Source: Kalaharituber pfeilii (taxonomy: Eukaryota > Ascomycota > Pezizomycetes > Pezizales > Pezizaceae). Taken from it: a stretch of DNA of 64,000 nucleotides. Shown in pieces: positions 24,084 to 37,378 of the stretch. A program made the position numbers and the translations under genes. The DNA is taken from the NCBI GenBank assembly GCA_015179045.1, contig WHUZ01000055.1, positions 248,001 to 312,000 on the forward strand, read 5' to 3'. Position 1 is the first letter of the stretch. Each line of letters begins with the position of its first letter. The notes under the pieces are model-generated. The model did no database searches. It was not told the DNA's origin and was given only the letters and a program-made list of their open reading frames with translations.

Positions 24084-27000
24084 GACGCTGTGCTGTTGTA
24101 TTGAGCCTTAGGGGATGGAGTTCGTGGGGTTCGAAGTGGTGGGATGTGGAGTGGGGGGAGATGAGAGTGGGGTAGGACTGCCTATCAAAGAGGGGCCAAA
24201 TAGGGTACAATAAATGACGATAGGATGGAGCTCTGTAAGTATCACAAGGAGGAAGTGGGCGGTTCTGGCTTCTTGGGTTCCTGCAGCTGTTTCGTCGCTG
24301 ATGCTCTTCTCACTTGAATCCACGAAACAGTGCTTGACTCCGGGATAAAGGTGTACGCCGCCAACGGGGGGGCGTCCCGGCTGCTGCCTAAATGGTTCAA
24401 GCGGGATGTGAAGTACGCCGGCAGCAGGCAATGAAGCTTATACCTCATACCTAAGCGCGAACATCTATCACTAACCACTAAAGGCGTTGTAATCGTGAAG
24501 CTGTTGTAAAATATCCACAAGTGATGCGATATGCCATCTCTAAAATAATGCCTGCCCTGGCCAAAATCATTCTTTTTTCATAGGAGTTTTTAATCGTGAC
24601 CAACACTGAAGGAACGCTTATCCGAACATGTAACTTTGCTGGCTCTGAGTGCGCCCTTCCCCAGTTGAAGTAGTGATATATATGGAAGACCCAGTAAATA
24701 CTAATGGGGCAGGAGGCTATTGACTTCCTCAGTTATGGTAAATCCACAGGTGGATAATGTTGTCAACAGGCCAACAGCTGTCTTCCAGACTTATTTAAGC
24801 TCACGCGTCCGCTGCGCTGTAAATACCTAATGTGAAATAATGGATAGAGTACTTACGGATTTGCGCCAGCTGCTGTCACCTATGTTTATAAAGGTAAAAA
24901 TTGTTTTCTCAAAGCAAGTCATAGAGCCAAAGTTCCATTAGTTGGAGTTGGAAACCCTGTGTCCAGATTTAAGCTTCTGATATCCTATATAGAAAAAATA
25001 CGGCATCTTTAGTTGTTGCATACAAAAGTATCCTTTGTGAGAGTATTTCCTCAACCAATGTTAGATGATAGAATAAATTTTAAAGAGGTTTGTGTTGAAT
25101 ACATGGTTGATGCAGAGTAGTGACGAAATAAGCCAGAGAGCAATCTGTCAAGCCGAACCGGGATAAGAAGTGTATGTGAAGTACCTACGTTAAGTAGACA
25201 AAGAGAACAAAATCCGTTACCTTCATTTAAGTACGTAATGAACTGGTTCAATACGTAGTAAATTGAACCCCTTTCACCAATACGTGCCCAGCATGAGAAG
25301 GTACTTATCTTTGAATCAAGTAGCGTCAGTACACATGGACAAAGTAAACATTAGGGAAGTGGTAGGATTGAGACATCCGTACTCCCCGGATCGGCGATTG
25401 TGCCGGTGATCCTGGTTACGAGACTACCAGCGATCGATCAAAGGACCGGAATATCTAACATCTGGTCCAGGAATTAGGTAGCATTAGTGCATGCCACAGA
25501 CTGAGGCCTGAAGCAACAAAAGGAGAGTAGCATATGATACACCTGCAAGCTCTGTATGCAGGAAATTGGATGGATATCCTTGACATGAAGCAACCCGCTG
25601 CATTCACAAATGGACTCTGCTTCACAATGTCTACCACTTCGACGCAAGGGTATTCCTGGGACACGGTATGGCTGTTCCACATTACGTTAACCGTGTTTGA
25701 GGAAGCGAAGCCGACAGAAGATCAGTGCAGACGGCGATACACATGTACCTTAGGTAGTCAAATTATGTAAAGGACACGAGTGCATACGGAGAACTTCAGA
25801 CAATGTGCTACAGAAGATTTGTTTGTCTCGGATTGCCCCCGGAAATCATGTTACAGTACCCCTACTATAAATGAACATAATAAAGGTAATTCCACTGTTC
25901 CTGATTTTCTGGCAGAGCATGGGCTGATATGACGATTCGTCACTGTTAGAGTATTTACCACGTATATTCACTCTCGATGAATCAGAAGACTGCCGAATAA
26001 GACAGGATCTCTTCTAAACCGAGCGCCCTGCTATCTCAGTGCTCCTTACATGAAGCAATTATGACTAAAGCTTTTCTCGACAATGTCAAGATATGATGTA
26101 ATTCTGAGATTGACGGCGAGTAGTAGGTACAATCGAGACAGATTCAATATCCATCTCGGACCAAATAAAGCACCGTGATAATATACGACGAACAAGGTTG
26201 AAGGCAACCATTTAAACTTGGCTGATCACAGTTCTAAGATATAGCGCACGTCTTTGATAGTACCAGTCAAGTCTCGAGCTCTCAGTCCCCAATGAACGCG
26301 ACACAGAAACAAATTTGAATAGCACATTAGAGCAGCTCCCTCCAAGCAAAGCTCAATATGTTATAAATTCTTATGCTCATTCTAAATCGACCTTTCACTT
26401 AAGTTGGAATCGAAGTCAGGTATTTCCCAAGGCATATACCAGAAAAAATTACGGCAGTTCGAGGCGGGGTCCCGGTGATAGAACTGCTGAGGGGTGGAAC
26501 TTCCCAAACAATGTTGTGCAACCAACCCTGCCCTGTTATCCCGTGCAATCTAAAACGAACTAGTTGGCAACTGCAAAATCTATTAGCTTTGTTGAGACGA
26601 ATAGCTTGGAAAGCTCAATGAAAGAGCAAAATTGATCGAATCCATGGAGTACAGTACAGCAATTTGAGACGTCGGAAAGTTTACAGGAGCGGAGGTGCTC
26701 CCGGTCAGAAAATTAGTCTTGGTAAACCATCAAGGTTGTTACGATAGGGTATTTCATGTCAGAATGAGTCTGTCCAATCGCTCGCTTTGCTAGTTCATTG
26801 GACCTAACTACTAAGGAAGTGGGGGCAACAAGACAGCATTGATATGTGTGGAACACAATTTGTACTCTACCTGAATATCTCTGTTGGCACATTTGTAGTG
26901 AAAGAGAGCGGCAAGTAACGATTGTCGATTCTACGCGGAATTGGTTGCCAGAATATGTGCGGGATGCAAGTGCTGCCCAAATTGGACACAAATTGGACGC

Positions 27001-27714
27001 AACATTTGGGAGTCTGATAGGAATATGTTGAGACGGAATGTAGCGTTAGCCAGTGCTAGGCAAAATAGTTGGATGGGAGATGCCGCGCAGGTCCGCGTGA
27101 GTCGCTCACCTCCGTCGCTTGTCCCGGCTCGATCGCGGCAATTGAGGGTGTGCACACTGACTTCCAAGCACGATCGTCGAGGTCCCACGCTTCAAGATGA
27201 CTGGATCACTGATGCTAAAACTTTCGATCTGCCTGTTGTTCAATGTGCTGTAACTTGAAGAAGTGGGTATTGAGGTATAAGAGGTAGCAGTTTGGTTGAA
27301 GCAAAGAAGTTATAGAAGCCTTCGAACAGCGGAGTAACACTTCCAAATCTCTCTTACAAATAGCTTTTTCTTCCCCGTGTTCCCTGTGATCGTTACATCC
27401 AGTGGTTGTAAAAAGGGAGCCATGGGCCACATTCAGCAGTAGACATCCCTCGAATCTGCGCCACAACAGTTTCACGTGCATGTGATTCATGACGTCGCTA
27501 TGAACGCGAACGTGGCTGATACCCAAACTTCGAATATTTGTGGCACCTTTAACGAAGTGCATCCGCGCATGGTCTTTCTGACCTGCAACATCAAGCTGGA
27601 TCAGTTGTATCTGGATACAGCAGTGAATAATCTCTGGTATTTTTAGGGCTGGAATCTTTGAAATTCAAGCATTCCGAAAAATAAAACAGTAGGTGTGAAG
27701 CGATCAGAAACAAC
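24084..27714. other. Intergenic, no gene recognised
   Basis: 3.6 kb between the GVP36-type gene and the questin-oxidase-like gene. Mixed AT-rich sequence with several open frames of 60-110 codons (for example 25534-25770 and 26941-27258, plus strand). None shows a known motif or a plausible exon chain. No inverted repeats or transposase remnants stood out. Confidence 0.45.
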
Positions 27715-29365
27715 ATGCTCCAGTTCAATATATTACAACGATTATTCGGTTCTACTGGCGAAAACGCTGGCTCTAAGCGTCACCTGTCTACCAACATTCC
27801 CCCAGTTGAAACACTTCAGATTGACTACCCTCAGAAGAAAAGAGACAGAGCTCTCATACACTTATTAAGGCTCAATCATCACTCTCACTCAGTTTTATAT
27901 CCAGGATACAAGGACGTTCAATTCCACAACCACTGTCCTCATGTAATGCCCTGTATACCTTTTAAAATTTCCCCTTACTAATAATGTTGGATGGTAGGCC
28001 TTGGGTTCAGCTTTCCTGTTTGGTGCTGATGAGCAGCAATTACGAGAAAAATATGAAGAAGAGGATAAAGAGCTCGAGCGTTGGAAAGATAGTCCTTGCG
28101 AGGTCACTGAAACTGATTGGCGTGATTATTTGGGAGATCACAGGTATACTCTAAACTTATTACATGCTCGTCATCGTTGCTGATTTGGTCATAAAAGGTA
28201 CCAACGGGCATATTTAGATTTTTTTGAGGATGAATTGGTGAGAAAGTGTTATGATTGGAAGAAAGTCCTTTTAGACTTTATGCTGCAAGGGGAGAAGCCC
28301 CTAGTGAATAGCCTTATTTGTGGAGGTGATTTTTTATTTTAAGTTTAATTTCCTATGGGATTGTAGGCTGACGCTGAGTAATAGTTGGGCATCCATTCAT
28401 TCATTTTGGGGTAATGACCCTTATCTTCCATAAATGATAGCGCCTGACGGACTGAAAAATGAATAGTATGCAATTGAATTAAACAGCCGAGAAGTTGCGA
28501 TGGAGGCACTTACATTGGCTGCAACATGCTACGACTTCCTAACCAAATATACAAATTCTCAAATCTATCCTGCTACAGAGACATCAACCAAGAATCCTAT
28601 GGCCATTCTGAACAGGGTTCGGGAGGACATCCGATTTGATGGTTTATGCGAAGCACCTGGTCAGCATAATCGAAGTATTTTGTTTAAGGATAGAGAGGGT
28701 TTGATTGTGGAATATTGCAATCAGCTAGATATTAACGGGATAGGTAAGTATGCGACAAGCACAATAAAGTCATGCAGACTCTGGGCTATGCAGACGCTTA
28801 TTGATATGTACAGCTATCGAGACTCTATTAGAGCTACTTACCAAGCTATCTGTCACAATTTTAACTACGACTCATAAACCCGGAAATCCCCAGTATGACT
28901 TTTTTATATGCCATGCAGTCACCGTATCTTATGCCGCCAGAACAGTATTGCCTATACTTCCCGCAAGTAGCCACAGAACATTGCTTCGAAATCTCTGGTT
29001 TTTTATACTACTTGTTTACTTGACGCAAATGCGGCCTTCCATAAAGCCAGAGTTGGTGGAGCAAGTGCAAACCAAGGGCAGAGGCTGGGAACATGTGATT
29101 AACAAGGCTATTGCAAATGGTGGTACCCTACCAGATACGCATTACATGAAAGGTAAGCAAGTCTATCTGTGAGCAACAATTCATGCACAGGCAAAATGAT
29201 TTATAAGTCTTTGTGGATATAGCATTGCGCGCAATGAGGGATTCAGCAAAGTTATATACGCATGATGATTTATTCTATCTGAAGGCCGCCCTCAAGTTCG
29301 CCTACGAATATGAAAATTGGATAGGATTTGAGGATAGCAAGGAAACTCTGGATATAAAAGCATGA
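27715..29365 (+). CDS. Questin-oxidase-like protein (DUF4243 family)
   Basis: Member of the family that includes fungal questin oxidase, a Baeyer-Villiger-type ring-opening enzyme of anthraquinone metabolism, and AflY-like proteins of polyketide clusters. Substrate is unknown here. Seven exons: 27715-27942, 27998-28143, 28198-28325, 28385-28410 (26 nt), 28467-28743, 28778-29152 and 29223-29365. They total 1323 nt, 440 aa, all phases consistent, with no internal stop. Family blocks in order: LLRLNHHSHSVLYPGY, FHNHCPH, SAFLFGADEQQL, DWRDYLGDHRYQRAYLDFFE, GHPFIHFGYAIELNSREVAM, ALTLAATCYDF, then HKPGNPQYDFFICHAVT, VLPILPASSHRTLL, LVYLTQMRP, HYMKALRAMRDSAK and FYLKAALKFAYEYENW. The His-rich positions are typical of the family. 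No polyketide synthase or other pathway gene lies within the window. Confidence 0.88.
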
Positions 29366-32300
29366 GCCTCTGTTATATTTAATCCTTCACTATAATGAAT
29401 GTTCAATATAAGCCACTTCCTTCACATAGTCTTACTGTCAATTCACGGTGTTTACATTCTATAGTTGTTCCTAGTCCGGTTAGGCTATGTTGTCCCTCCT
29501 TCGGCGGGTCATGCCAATGTGCGCTTTTTGGAATAGTGCTGCAGGCACATCTCACACCCATTGAAGGTATGCACCTATGTACTCGGATACAGGGGAAATA
29601 GGGTTATAGTTGGACCGTCAAAGTCTTTCTGGGAAGAGGAAGAGATATGTTCCCATCATAAACAGAGGATGTAGGCATGCTAAGGCCTACGTACTCATAG
29701 AGTACTGGAGTATATCTTGTTGGAGACAATTGCCTTGGAATATACACTTCCATCATTGCATACACCATAAATGACATATGCACTAAGACCAATGATGTTC
29801 TTCTGTCATATTTGGATCAGGTTTAAGGTTGTCCTGTATACAATGACTGTAATACTAGTGATACAAGCATAAGAAAGAGATATTTCTGACAGCCGACAAT
29901 ACTTCTCTCCAGCACTGCAGGGCGCATATTTGCTTGAAGGGTCGGCAGTTCAAGTGTCCTACAGCGCATTCTCCTAACATTCCTCCACCAGCTTGGACTC
30001 ATGCATTTGTGAACCTTCTATCAAGTTTTTGCAGAGCCAACGGATTCATTCTGTCTAGGATAGTATCCTTACAGGCCCATGACTAGGTATTAGCATCAAT
30101 CGTTTGATTTTCGATTATCAAAACTCTGACTATATTGAGCTAGTGCAATCGTAGCCTCCCGTCCACCGAAACTACCGATATCGATATGAAGATGAGTATG
30201 GATGAGATGTTAAATTGGCCCAGGGTAGCCAAGGGAGGGGGTGGCAAATTGGTATCAACGCACTCAAAAATTGTGTGAAGGTGTCCAGATGTTCGGACCC
30301 AGCATGGATCTAGTTCAGCCCAGAGGAACCTGCAGGTTATTGTCTGCCAATGACACAGCGATTAAGCGATTCGCGATATGACACTGTCAGCACCGTAGCA
30401 GAGTCTGCATCGTTTTTAAAATGGTAGTCACCCCTGCTTCTCAGAGAACTTGCGATAAACTCAAGAATGTGGCTTAGCTACTTCTGGATTGCATTCTGCA
30501 GACAGTAACTTTCCTGTGGTTTTCGACATCTGCACTTTGAAATGCATAGACCTAGAAGTTTGGCGGCTTGGGGCGCCACTGGCAATTCAACTTGAATTAG
30601 AATAGTAGCAGCAGTCTATACCTAACCAAGAAAATATAAGGTTAAAATCGAGAAGCAACATGCTTCTTGGCTGCTACTTAGGATACCAAGCATTATCAAG
30701 TGTCAATGCATCCGAGATGCTGCTTTCAAGATAGTGCAAAAGTGCTGCTCTTTTCAACTGACTCGGGTATAACTACCCCTTTCTACATAGGACAAGGTTG
30801 TTGCGGTCGGGCTGCAGAGCTATTTATGGACCACCGGAGAACGTACGACATGGATATTCGAAGTGGACTACAAATTGTTGAAACTACGAAAGGCGGAATA
30901 GCGGGTGCAAAGGTATTTCGTGCGCTGTGTGACAACACCTTCGGGCACCAGCGTGCGCTACTTCGTCATCCTGCTCTCTTTCCCTGTGAGGATGTGCAAC
31001 TGCAAGGAGATTTTATTGTGTTCCCCTGCCCGCGCTGACACTGCAAAATGACCCAATGCCAGCATCTGTGTGGTCTCCCTTGCTCCTGGAGCGCGGGGGA
31101 CCATGCACCTTACCACGATGTAGTAGGTGAGGGCCGAGAATGCAGGGTGTCAAGTAGGAATCGCCATGCTGCTCACGCTTGCAAGCGCACCATATTGACA
31201 GATTGATACGCATGGTTGATATCTCTGCAATAATGAAACCATACGATATGCGTTGCGCCAGCCTATCATAGTCGCGCCGCCGAATGAGGATTTCAGCCAT
31301 GGAGCTTGAGCGCGCTGCTCCGTTCGCCAGTGCCCTCTAGATAACCCTCACCTCCTCGACTGATGTCGCGAGCCCAGTGATGCCCATACCGATTGTGAAC
31401 CCGAGCGATTATCGACGCTGCTGGTTCCGATTGATGGCCTTTCCAGATTTGCAGCTTTTACTAGTACCAGTGAACCCGGGGACCCCAGTCTCGACCCAGA
31501 TCCTAGCCCACATCTTGGTATCCTTGTCGACAGCCACGAACTTGAAACTCCTCCCACAAACTGTGAATCTTCCTTTTTTTTTACAGTTATTTCTTTTTTC
31601 GTATTTTCTGCTTTTTTCCCTTTTTCCCCTCCCCAGCTGTCCACTTCGTGCAACGTACGATTCCTAGCAACGAAGAGGAAAAGCAATAATGGTTGATTGG
31701 TGGGCCCCTGGGTCAATTTCCACCACCCTTCATTCGAATTGATTGTATTCAGATCTGATACTCACTAAGCACAAAAAGAAAAAAGGAAAAAAGAACGAAG
31801 GACATACAAGAATCCAGAAGAACCTGAACTGAGGAATCCGAGTTGCAGACTTTGTTGCAGGGAGGGTAAGTCAATACTGACTGCAAAACAGCTACAATCT
31901 TTGGACTGTGGAGATACAGACACTGGCTTGGATAACCACTTGGATATGGTTGGTTGCCGCTGACAACCAAAGGGTTCTATACTCTACATTAATATCATCC
32001 CTCATCTGGCCCTAAATAGCACTCATTTAACGCAAGATTCCGGGATTGCCAAATATTGCCCTTTTCAAAAGCAGTTTCTCGAGTAAATTACAGTGCTAAG
32101 CTACAACAGCACCCAAGTAGAGGCACCCATCCGGAAGTCGCCCTAAAAGAACTAACTACAGAAGGAAAAAAAAAAAGGAAAAAAAAAAAACTCAAGTTAA
32201 GACCTAGAAATTTAGGAAGGTGAGAGCTCGAAGTGTGTGAAAAGAGGCATGACATTCTGAGATAAGAGCCTAGTGGCAGCAAGCTCCCACGCTGCAGACT

Positions 32301-32543
32301 TGCAAACGCTCGAGAAGCATTACATTCTCGGCCACAGGCTGATTCTCTGGGCCGTCAGGCCCTTGTACTGGCTGAAGCATACCTCCTCTCACGGATCAGC
32401 AGACGGAGCAAGACCACCTTTAAACATTATTGTTTACCTCGCTACTGCCTCGCTATATCTCTGATATCATACTACCAAGCCTGCTCTTCATTTTCTCGGT
32501 TGCTCCTGGGTTCTCCGGGCTAGCTAAAGGTGCTACACGAGAA
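29366..32543. other. Intergenic, no gene recognised
   Basis: 3.2 kb between the questin-oxidase-like gene and the zinc-cluster regulator. A 112-codon plus-strand frame at 30700-31038 and shorter frames have no recognisable domain. Short T and A runs occur near 31575-31625 and 32167-32189. The last few hundred bases are presumably the promoter and leader of the regulator; a longer upstream-extended reading from 32430 is open, but MSSQQ at 32544 is the more natural start. Confidence 0.45.
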
Positions 32544-35500
32544 ATGTCCTCCCAGCAGGACACAGAGCCGCCAAACCGCTCCTCCGCAGCCGCAGCTGCC
32601 GAGCAGGCAAATCAAGCACCCGTTTCGAGCCCGGATCAGGCACCAAAACAATCCAGCACTGCTGAGTCCAATACATCCGGCACAACTGGAGCAAATGAGC
32701 CCATTAATGGAGCCCCGGCAAGTGCCAGCGCAGCTGCAAAGGCAGCTCGCAAGCGAACGAAAACTGGCTGCTTAAGTGAGGACCCCCAAGCTTTTTCTGA
32801 GCTTCTTGCCCCTAGTTTCTCTGCTAGTGTTGAGAAGTGGCAGTATTGAGAAAATCAAACTAGAGATTATATTTCTGCAAAGTTGTTATACTGACATCAG
32901 AACTTGTAGCATGCCGGAAAAGACGCATCAAATGTGGTGAGGAAAGGCCAATCTGTGCCAATTGCGTGAAATCAAAGCGGTCCTGTGAGGGCTACAATCA
33001 ACGAGTGGTGTTTAAGGACGGGATGAACAGCCTGCGTACGGCCGCTGGCATGTCCGGTGCAAACACAGCTCCAGGTGAGCGGCGGTATCAGCCCTATCCG
33101 ATTCAACCGGCGCCGCCAAATTTCCAAACACTTCAGCCAATTGCCCCGGCTCCTCCGCCGCCGCCTCCACCGCCTCCACCGCCTCCCGCGCTCCGTCAGT
33201 ATCCAAGAGAAGAGAACACCCGTACGCTAGAACAGCAGCCCCAGTTGCGAGGATATAAGTTTAGTCAGCCGCGGCATTCCCATCCAGCACCACCTCCCCC
33301 TCCACCTCCCCCTCCTCCTCCTCCTCCACCACTATATTCCTCTAAAGCAACTGAGCCCCATCAGCAACACCTTGAGCACTCTCATTTCTTGCACCATGCT
33401 TCTCAGCCTGTATATTACAATTCTGCGCCTTCAACTGGTGACAGTTATACCATCTCATCTTCTGCAGTCACAGAACCAGCTCCGCCCCTGACATTGCCTG
33501 TATATGGAGAGCCACTCCCTCCTCATCAATCTACTTATAGGGCGCAGAGCAATATCAGTAATTGTCTTCCCAACTATCCTTCCACTCCCACAGATAATTG
33601 CCCAATTAATATCCCGATCGATACGAAATACAGGATTAGTGGGTCCTCTGCGTCAAGGCAACCAGTAGAGGCATTTGATAGTACATTCATAGAGAATCAT
33701 TTACGTAGGTTTCCTGGCCTCCCCAATGATGACGAGGTTTATCGCTCTGGGTAAATTGTTGTGGACTTTTTTTTCTTGTTTAACTTGTTATTTTGTATTG
33801 TTACATACTGCTGTATCCCAAATATACCATGTGGTTCGCTTGTATGCACTTGAGTCTTGTCATCATTCTATTACGAGTCCAAACTTACGTAGAAGGATCC
33901 CCGTCCTCTTCTCGGCGCTGACCGTTTGTAGCGACGTCGGATGAGTCAACGGGAACAGTTTACTTTCCTACGAATTTCGACGAGAGTTCGACAACGCCGA
34001 TGCTGCTTCAGCAGCAAAATGGGTTTGGGAGTTGGGAATATGTGGGGCCTACAGGGAACTTGTCTGACCAAGAGCTCCATGACCCTGAGGGAGATGAAGA
34101 TGAAGAGCTTCTGGACTATAGCGATGAGGAGACTGAGACGGAGATAACACCTAGGGCAGCAATCGACAGTTTATTGGCTTTCAACCAGGAACCGCGTCAG
34201 GGTGTCTCATTCCAGTCGTTTCTTCCAGATTCACAGGCCTTGACCAGCTATTACCCTTCATACGCTTCATCTCCCTTGAACGATCCTACCACGGCAAGAA
34301 TTTTCTGTCACTTTGTCTATGTCCTTGGTCCTAGTATTTCCATCTTTGAAAGGCATGAGCCAAATCCGGCGATATCGTTTACCCCAGGTTCACAAGCTCC
34401 AAAGAATGTATGGGCGTACACAATACCTATGCTTGCACTCGCCCATCCACCCTTACTTCACGCCATATTAGCTTTGTCTAGCCTACATATTGCAAAACTC
34501 ACAAAGGGCCCGAATCATCCTTCCTTATTACACTACCATATTGCGCTACGGAGATTGGGCAAATCGATAGCGGACGACAAAAAGAGAGGACATGTGGCTA
34601 CTCTTGCAGCAACGCTGATATTGGCATATTACGAGACAATGGCAGCGGAACATGAGAAATGGGCTAGCCATATTCATGGAGCGAAGCAGCTGTTGCAAGA
34701 AATTGATTTTGAAGCGCTGAGCAGGGGAGTGGAAAGTCTGGAGGATGAACGGAAACTAAAAGAGCAGTTCCCAGACCCATCGATGCGGAACCAACGGATA
34801 CTGATGATGCGTGCCGCAAGGAGGCAACGAGAGGCTCATATTGTGACTGAGGTGGACGAGAGCTTGACAAATTATATGATGGGTAACAAGGGTCAGAGAC
34901 GGGATGCCAGAACGGGGAGGCCAAAGCGAAGGACATATAGCAGGAAAGACTTGGAAATATGTCAGCTACAATCGGACCTGTTTTGGTGGTATGTAAAAAT
35001 GGATCTGTACCAATCTATATTGAGTGGCAATCCTCTCATGTAAGTTTCCATTCTACCTTAGTTAGTCCCGCTAAGGGAGCGGTCGGGCTGACTTATATAG
35101 CTTGGATTATGTCCAGTGGGGTCAGTGTCCACCAAGGGCACGACTTGGTACTTTAGGCACCACATATGGCTCCTCTGACCATCTATTTCTCCTGATGGGC
35201 AGGCTTGCGGATTTCATATCGAGAGATACCAAACGTAAACGGTTAGTGGAAAAGCTTACCGGTGGATGGATACCACCACCGGAACTGGACGGACCGCCAA
35301 AGGAGGTCATGTGGATGATGGCACGGGGAAGGGCAAGAGGAGGACCTCCCGCTGCTGGATTTGGCAGAGGAGGACCTCCCACAGGTGGATTTGGTAGAGG
35401 AGAGCCGTCAATGGGAGGATATACTGGAGGCCCTTCAATGGGAGAACCGCTAATGGCAGGAGCAATGGGAATTCCTCCGATGGGTGTGCCAGAAGGGCCT

Positions 35501-36709
35501 CCCATGGGAATGGGAATGGGTGGGTCATCGATTGGGGGCCTACCAATGGGCATCGCAGCAATGGGAGGAAGTGGAGGGCCGCCTACCAGCATGGACATGT
35601 CAATGGGGATGGATATGAATATGGGTGTGTGCGGATTCCCACCTGGCATGATGTTTGCTGGAATGCCTCTTTCACACATGATGGCAGGTGGGTTCCCAGG
35701 CGATCCATCTCACACACAACCAGCTGGACAACCTCCAAGCCCCGACGGCCCCGTAATGTACGGCATGGTGCCCGATACCGGTCCCCCAAAACTCCCCCGT
35801 GCATTTGCCGAAATGGCCAGCGGCCGCGAAGGCGTCACGATCCAAGGCGACGAGCTCTGCGAAGACCCAGATGTCCTCGAACAAGCGACGCTAGACGCCG
35901 AAAAAGAATGGACTGACATTTACAAAGCCTTCGAAGTGTTTCAAAACTCTCTCGGCGAGGAGTATAAGCCCATGTCGATTGAATATATGCCAGTGCAATC
36001 TACCCCGTTTGGCTCCACAATCTATTATCGCAAGTATCCCATCGCGACGCTACAGTCGCTGTACTACACTTCTCTCATCATTCTCCACCGCTGCCACCCC
36101 AGTATGCCGGCCCAAGTTATGATGGCCGCGTCCGTTGCCGCGCCAAAGACCGAAGGTTTTGCAATTGACATTGCAAGGATCACTGCAGGACTAGTGCCAA
36201 CAGATCCCATGGGCCAAATCAACCCGTCTCTAGGCGCATCGCTCATCGAAGCTACCATCCCGTTGTTCTTTGCAGGGGTCCAGTACCAGAAGCAAGCGCA
36301 CCGCGACTGGCTCGTGCATAAGCTCCGCGAGATTAATCGTCTTTCTGGATGGGCGTCGGCCTCCCGCGTGGCCCTAGGCTGCATTCGTGCTTGGGAAGTT
36401 ATGTTCGAGAAAGGAAGGGGCCCGGAATATACGCGTCCAACACCAGAGGAGGAAGCGGAGGTTCCTTTGCCTGGGATGCCGGGCCACCCCGAGACCATTT
36501 ACTTTGAAGATGTAGTTCGGAGTGGTAGGGAAGGGGAAGTAAGAATTGGGGGAGTGGACGATCCGAAGAGGAATTTTGTCTTGACGTGCGGAGTGAAGAA
36601 TAGAGTAGAGTATGCGATGGGGCTGCTGGGGGATCCGGAGGAGATTACATATCCGATTGCGATGATGAGGCTGGCCGATGAGGAGGTGGTGGGAGGGGAT
36701 GTAGATTGA
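32544..36709 (+). CDS. Zn2Cys6 transcription factor with fungal-specific C-terminal domain
   Basis: Nuclear DNA-binding regulator of unknown target. Proposed exons: 32544-32775, 32910-33704, 33932-35039 and 35101-36709, 3744 nt, 1247 aa. The zinc cluster spans residues 76-103 with exact spacing C-X2-C-X6-C-X6-C-X2-C-X6-C (GCLTCRKRRIKC, then CANCVKSKRSC), split by the first intron and preceded by basic residues. Two proline runs (12 and about 14) follow. The middle carries an acidic patch (DEDEELLDYSDEETETE). GPSISIFERHEPNP and PMLALAHPPLLHAILALSSLHIAKL start the fungal transcription factor domain (Fungal_trans_2-like), which continues to the C-terminus but is interrupted by a Gly/Met/Pro-rich stretch encoded at about 35330-35710. 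The second junction is least certain: the intron 33705-33931 keeps frame with a GTAGGT donor, but the frame stays open to a GTAAAT donor at 33751. Confidence 0.88.
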
Positions 36710-37378
36710 TGAGAATTGGGTACAAGGGGGGTTGCAGTGGGGGGCGGGGTCGGGATTAATGTAGGGCTTTAAGGGGAGAAGTGGAGGGAGCGGCAGTAAC
36801 CCCGTAAAAATGTTTGCTATCAGCTTTTTTCTTTTTTCTTTTTTTTTTTTTTTCCCTTGATTATATTTTCTTTTCATGATATCGATGACTATCCCTGCCA
36901 CCATCAAATTTGGCCGGGGCAGTGGCGTTTTATTTTTGATATTCTTAATTTTATTTTCTTTTTGCTTTGGGGCAGGAGGTTGTGGTGGGTCGACGAGAGG
37001 TATACAAAAAAAGGTCTACGGCAACAGCAGATGCAACGCATAGGGAAAGGCATATATATTTTGGATATTTATTTTTCGCTTTCTTAACGATGGTGGGAGG
37101 GGTAGTTTTCGGTAGTGGAAATGGAAGTGGAGTGGGTTGAGTATGAGAGCTTTGGCACTATGGGAATTGTGATGCTGGCTTACCCTGAAGTCTCCATTCC
37201 TTATTTCTAGAAGTCACATTCGCAACCTATAACGGCGCCACGAGAGCAAGGTATTCAAAGATGCTTGACGAATGTAGTGTCTATAACATTTAGGGTATTT
37301 GTTCCGCTAGAAATTCCTCATATTAAGAAACCCCCCACCCAAGGCTCTCTATGCCCCTCCTCCACCCCTCTTTCCCCA
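36710..37378. other. Convergent intergenic region
   Basis: Shared 3' side of the zinc-cluster regulator (plus) and the thioesterase (minus). It is G-rich just after the regulator stop and has a T run near 36839-36853. No gene is seen. Confidence 0.6.

Noticed and set aside
32430..32543. Upstream-extended start of the zinc-cluster protein
   Set aside because: The extension is hydrophobic and unlike the N-termini of zinc-cluster factors. The MSSQQ start directly precedes the Ser/Ala/Gln-rich region.
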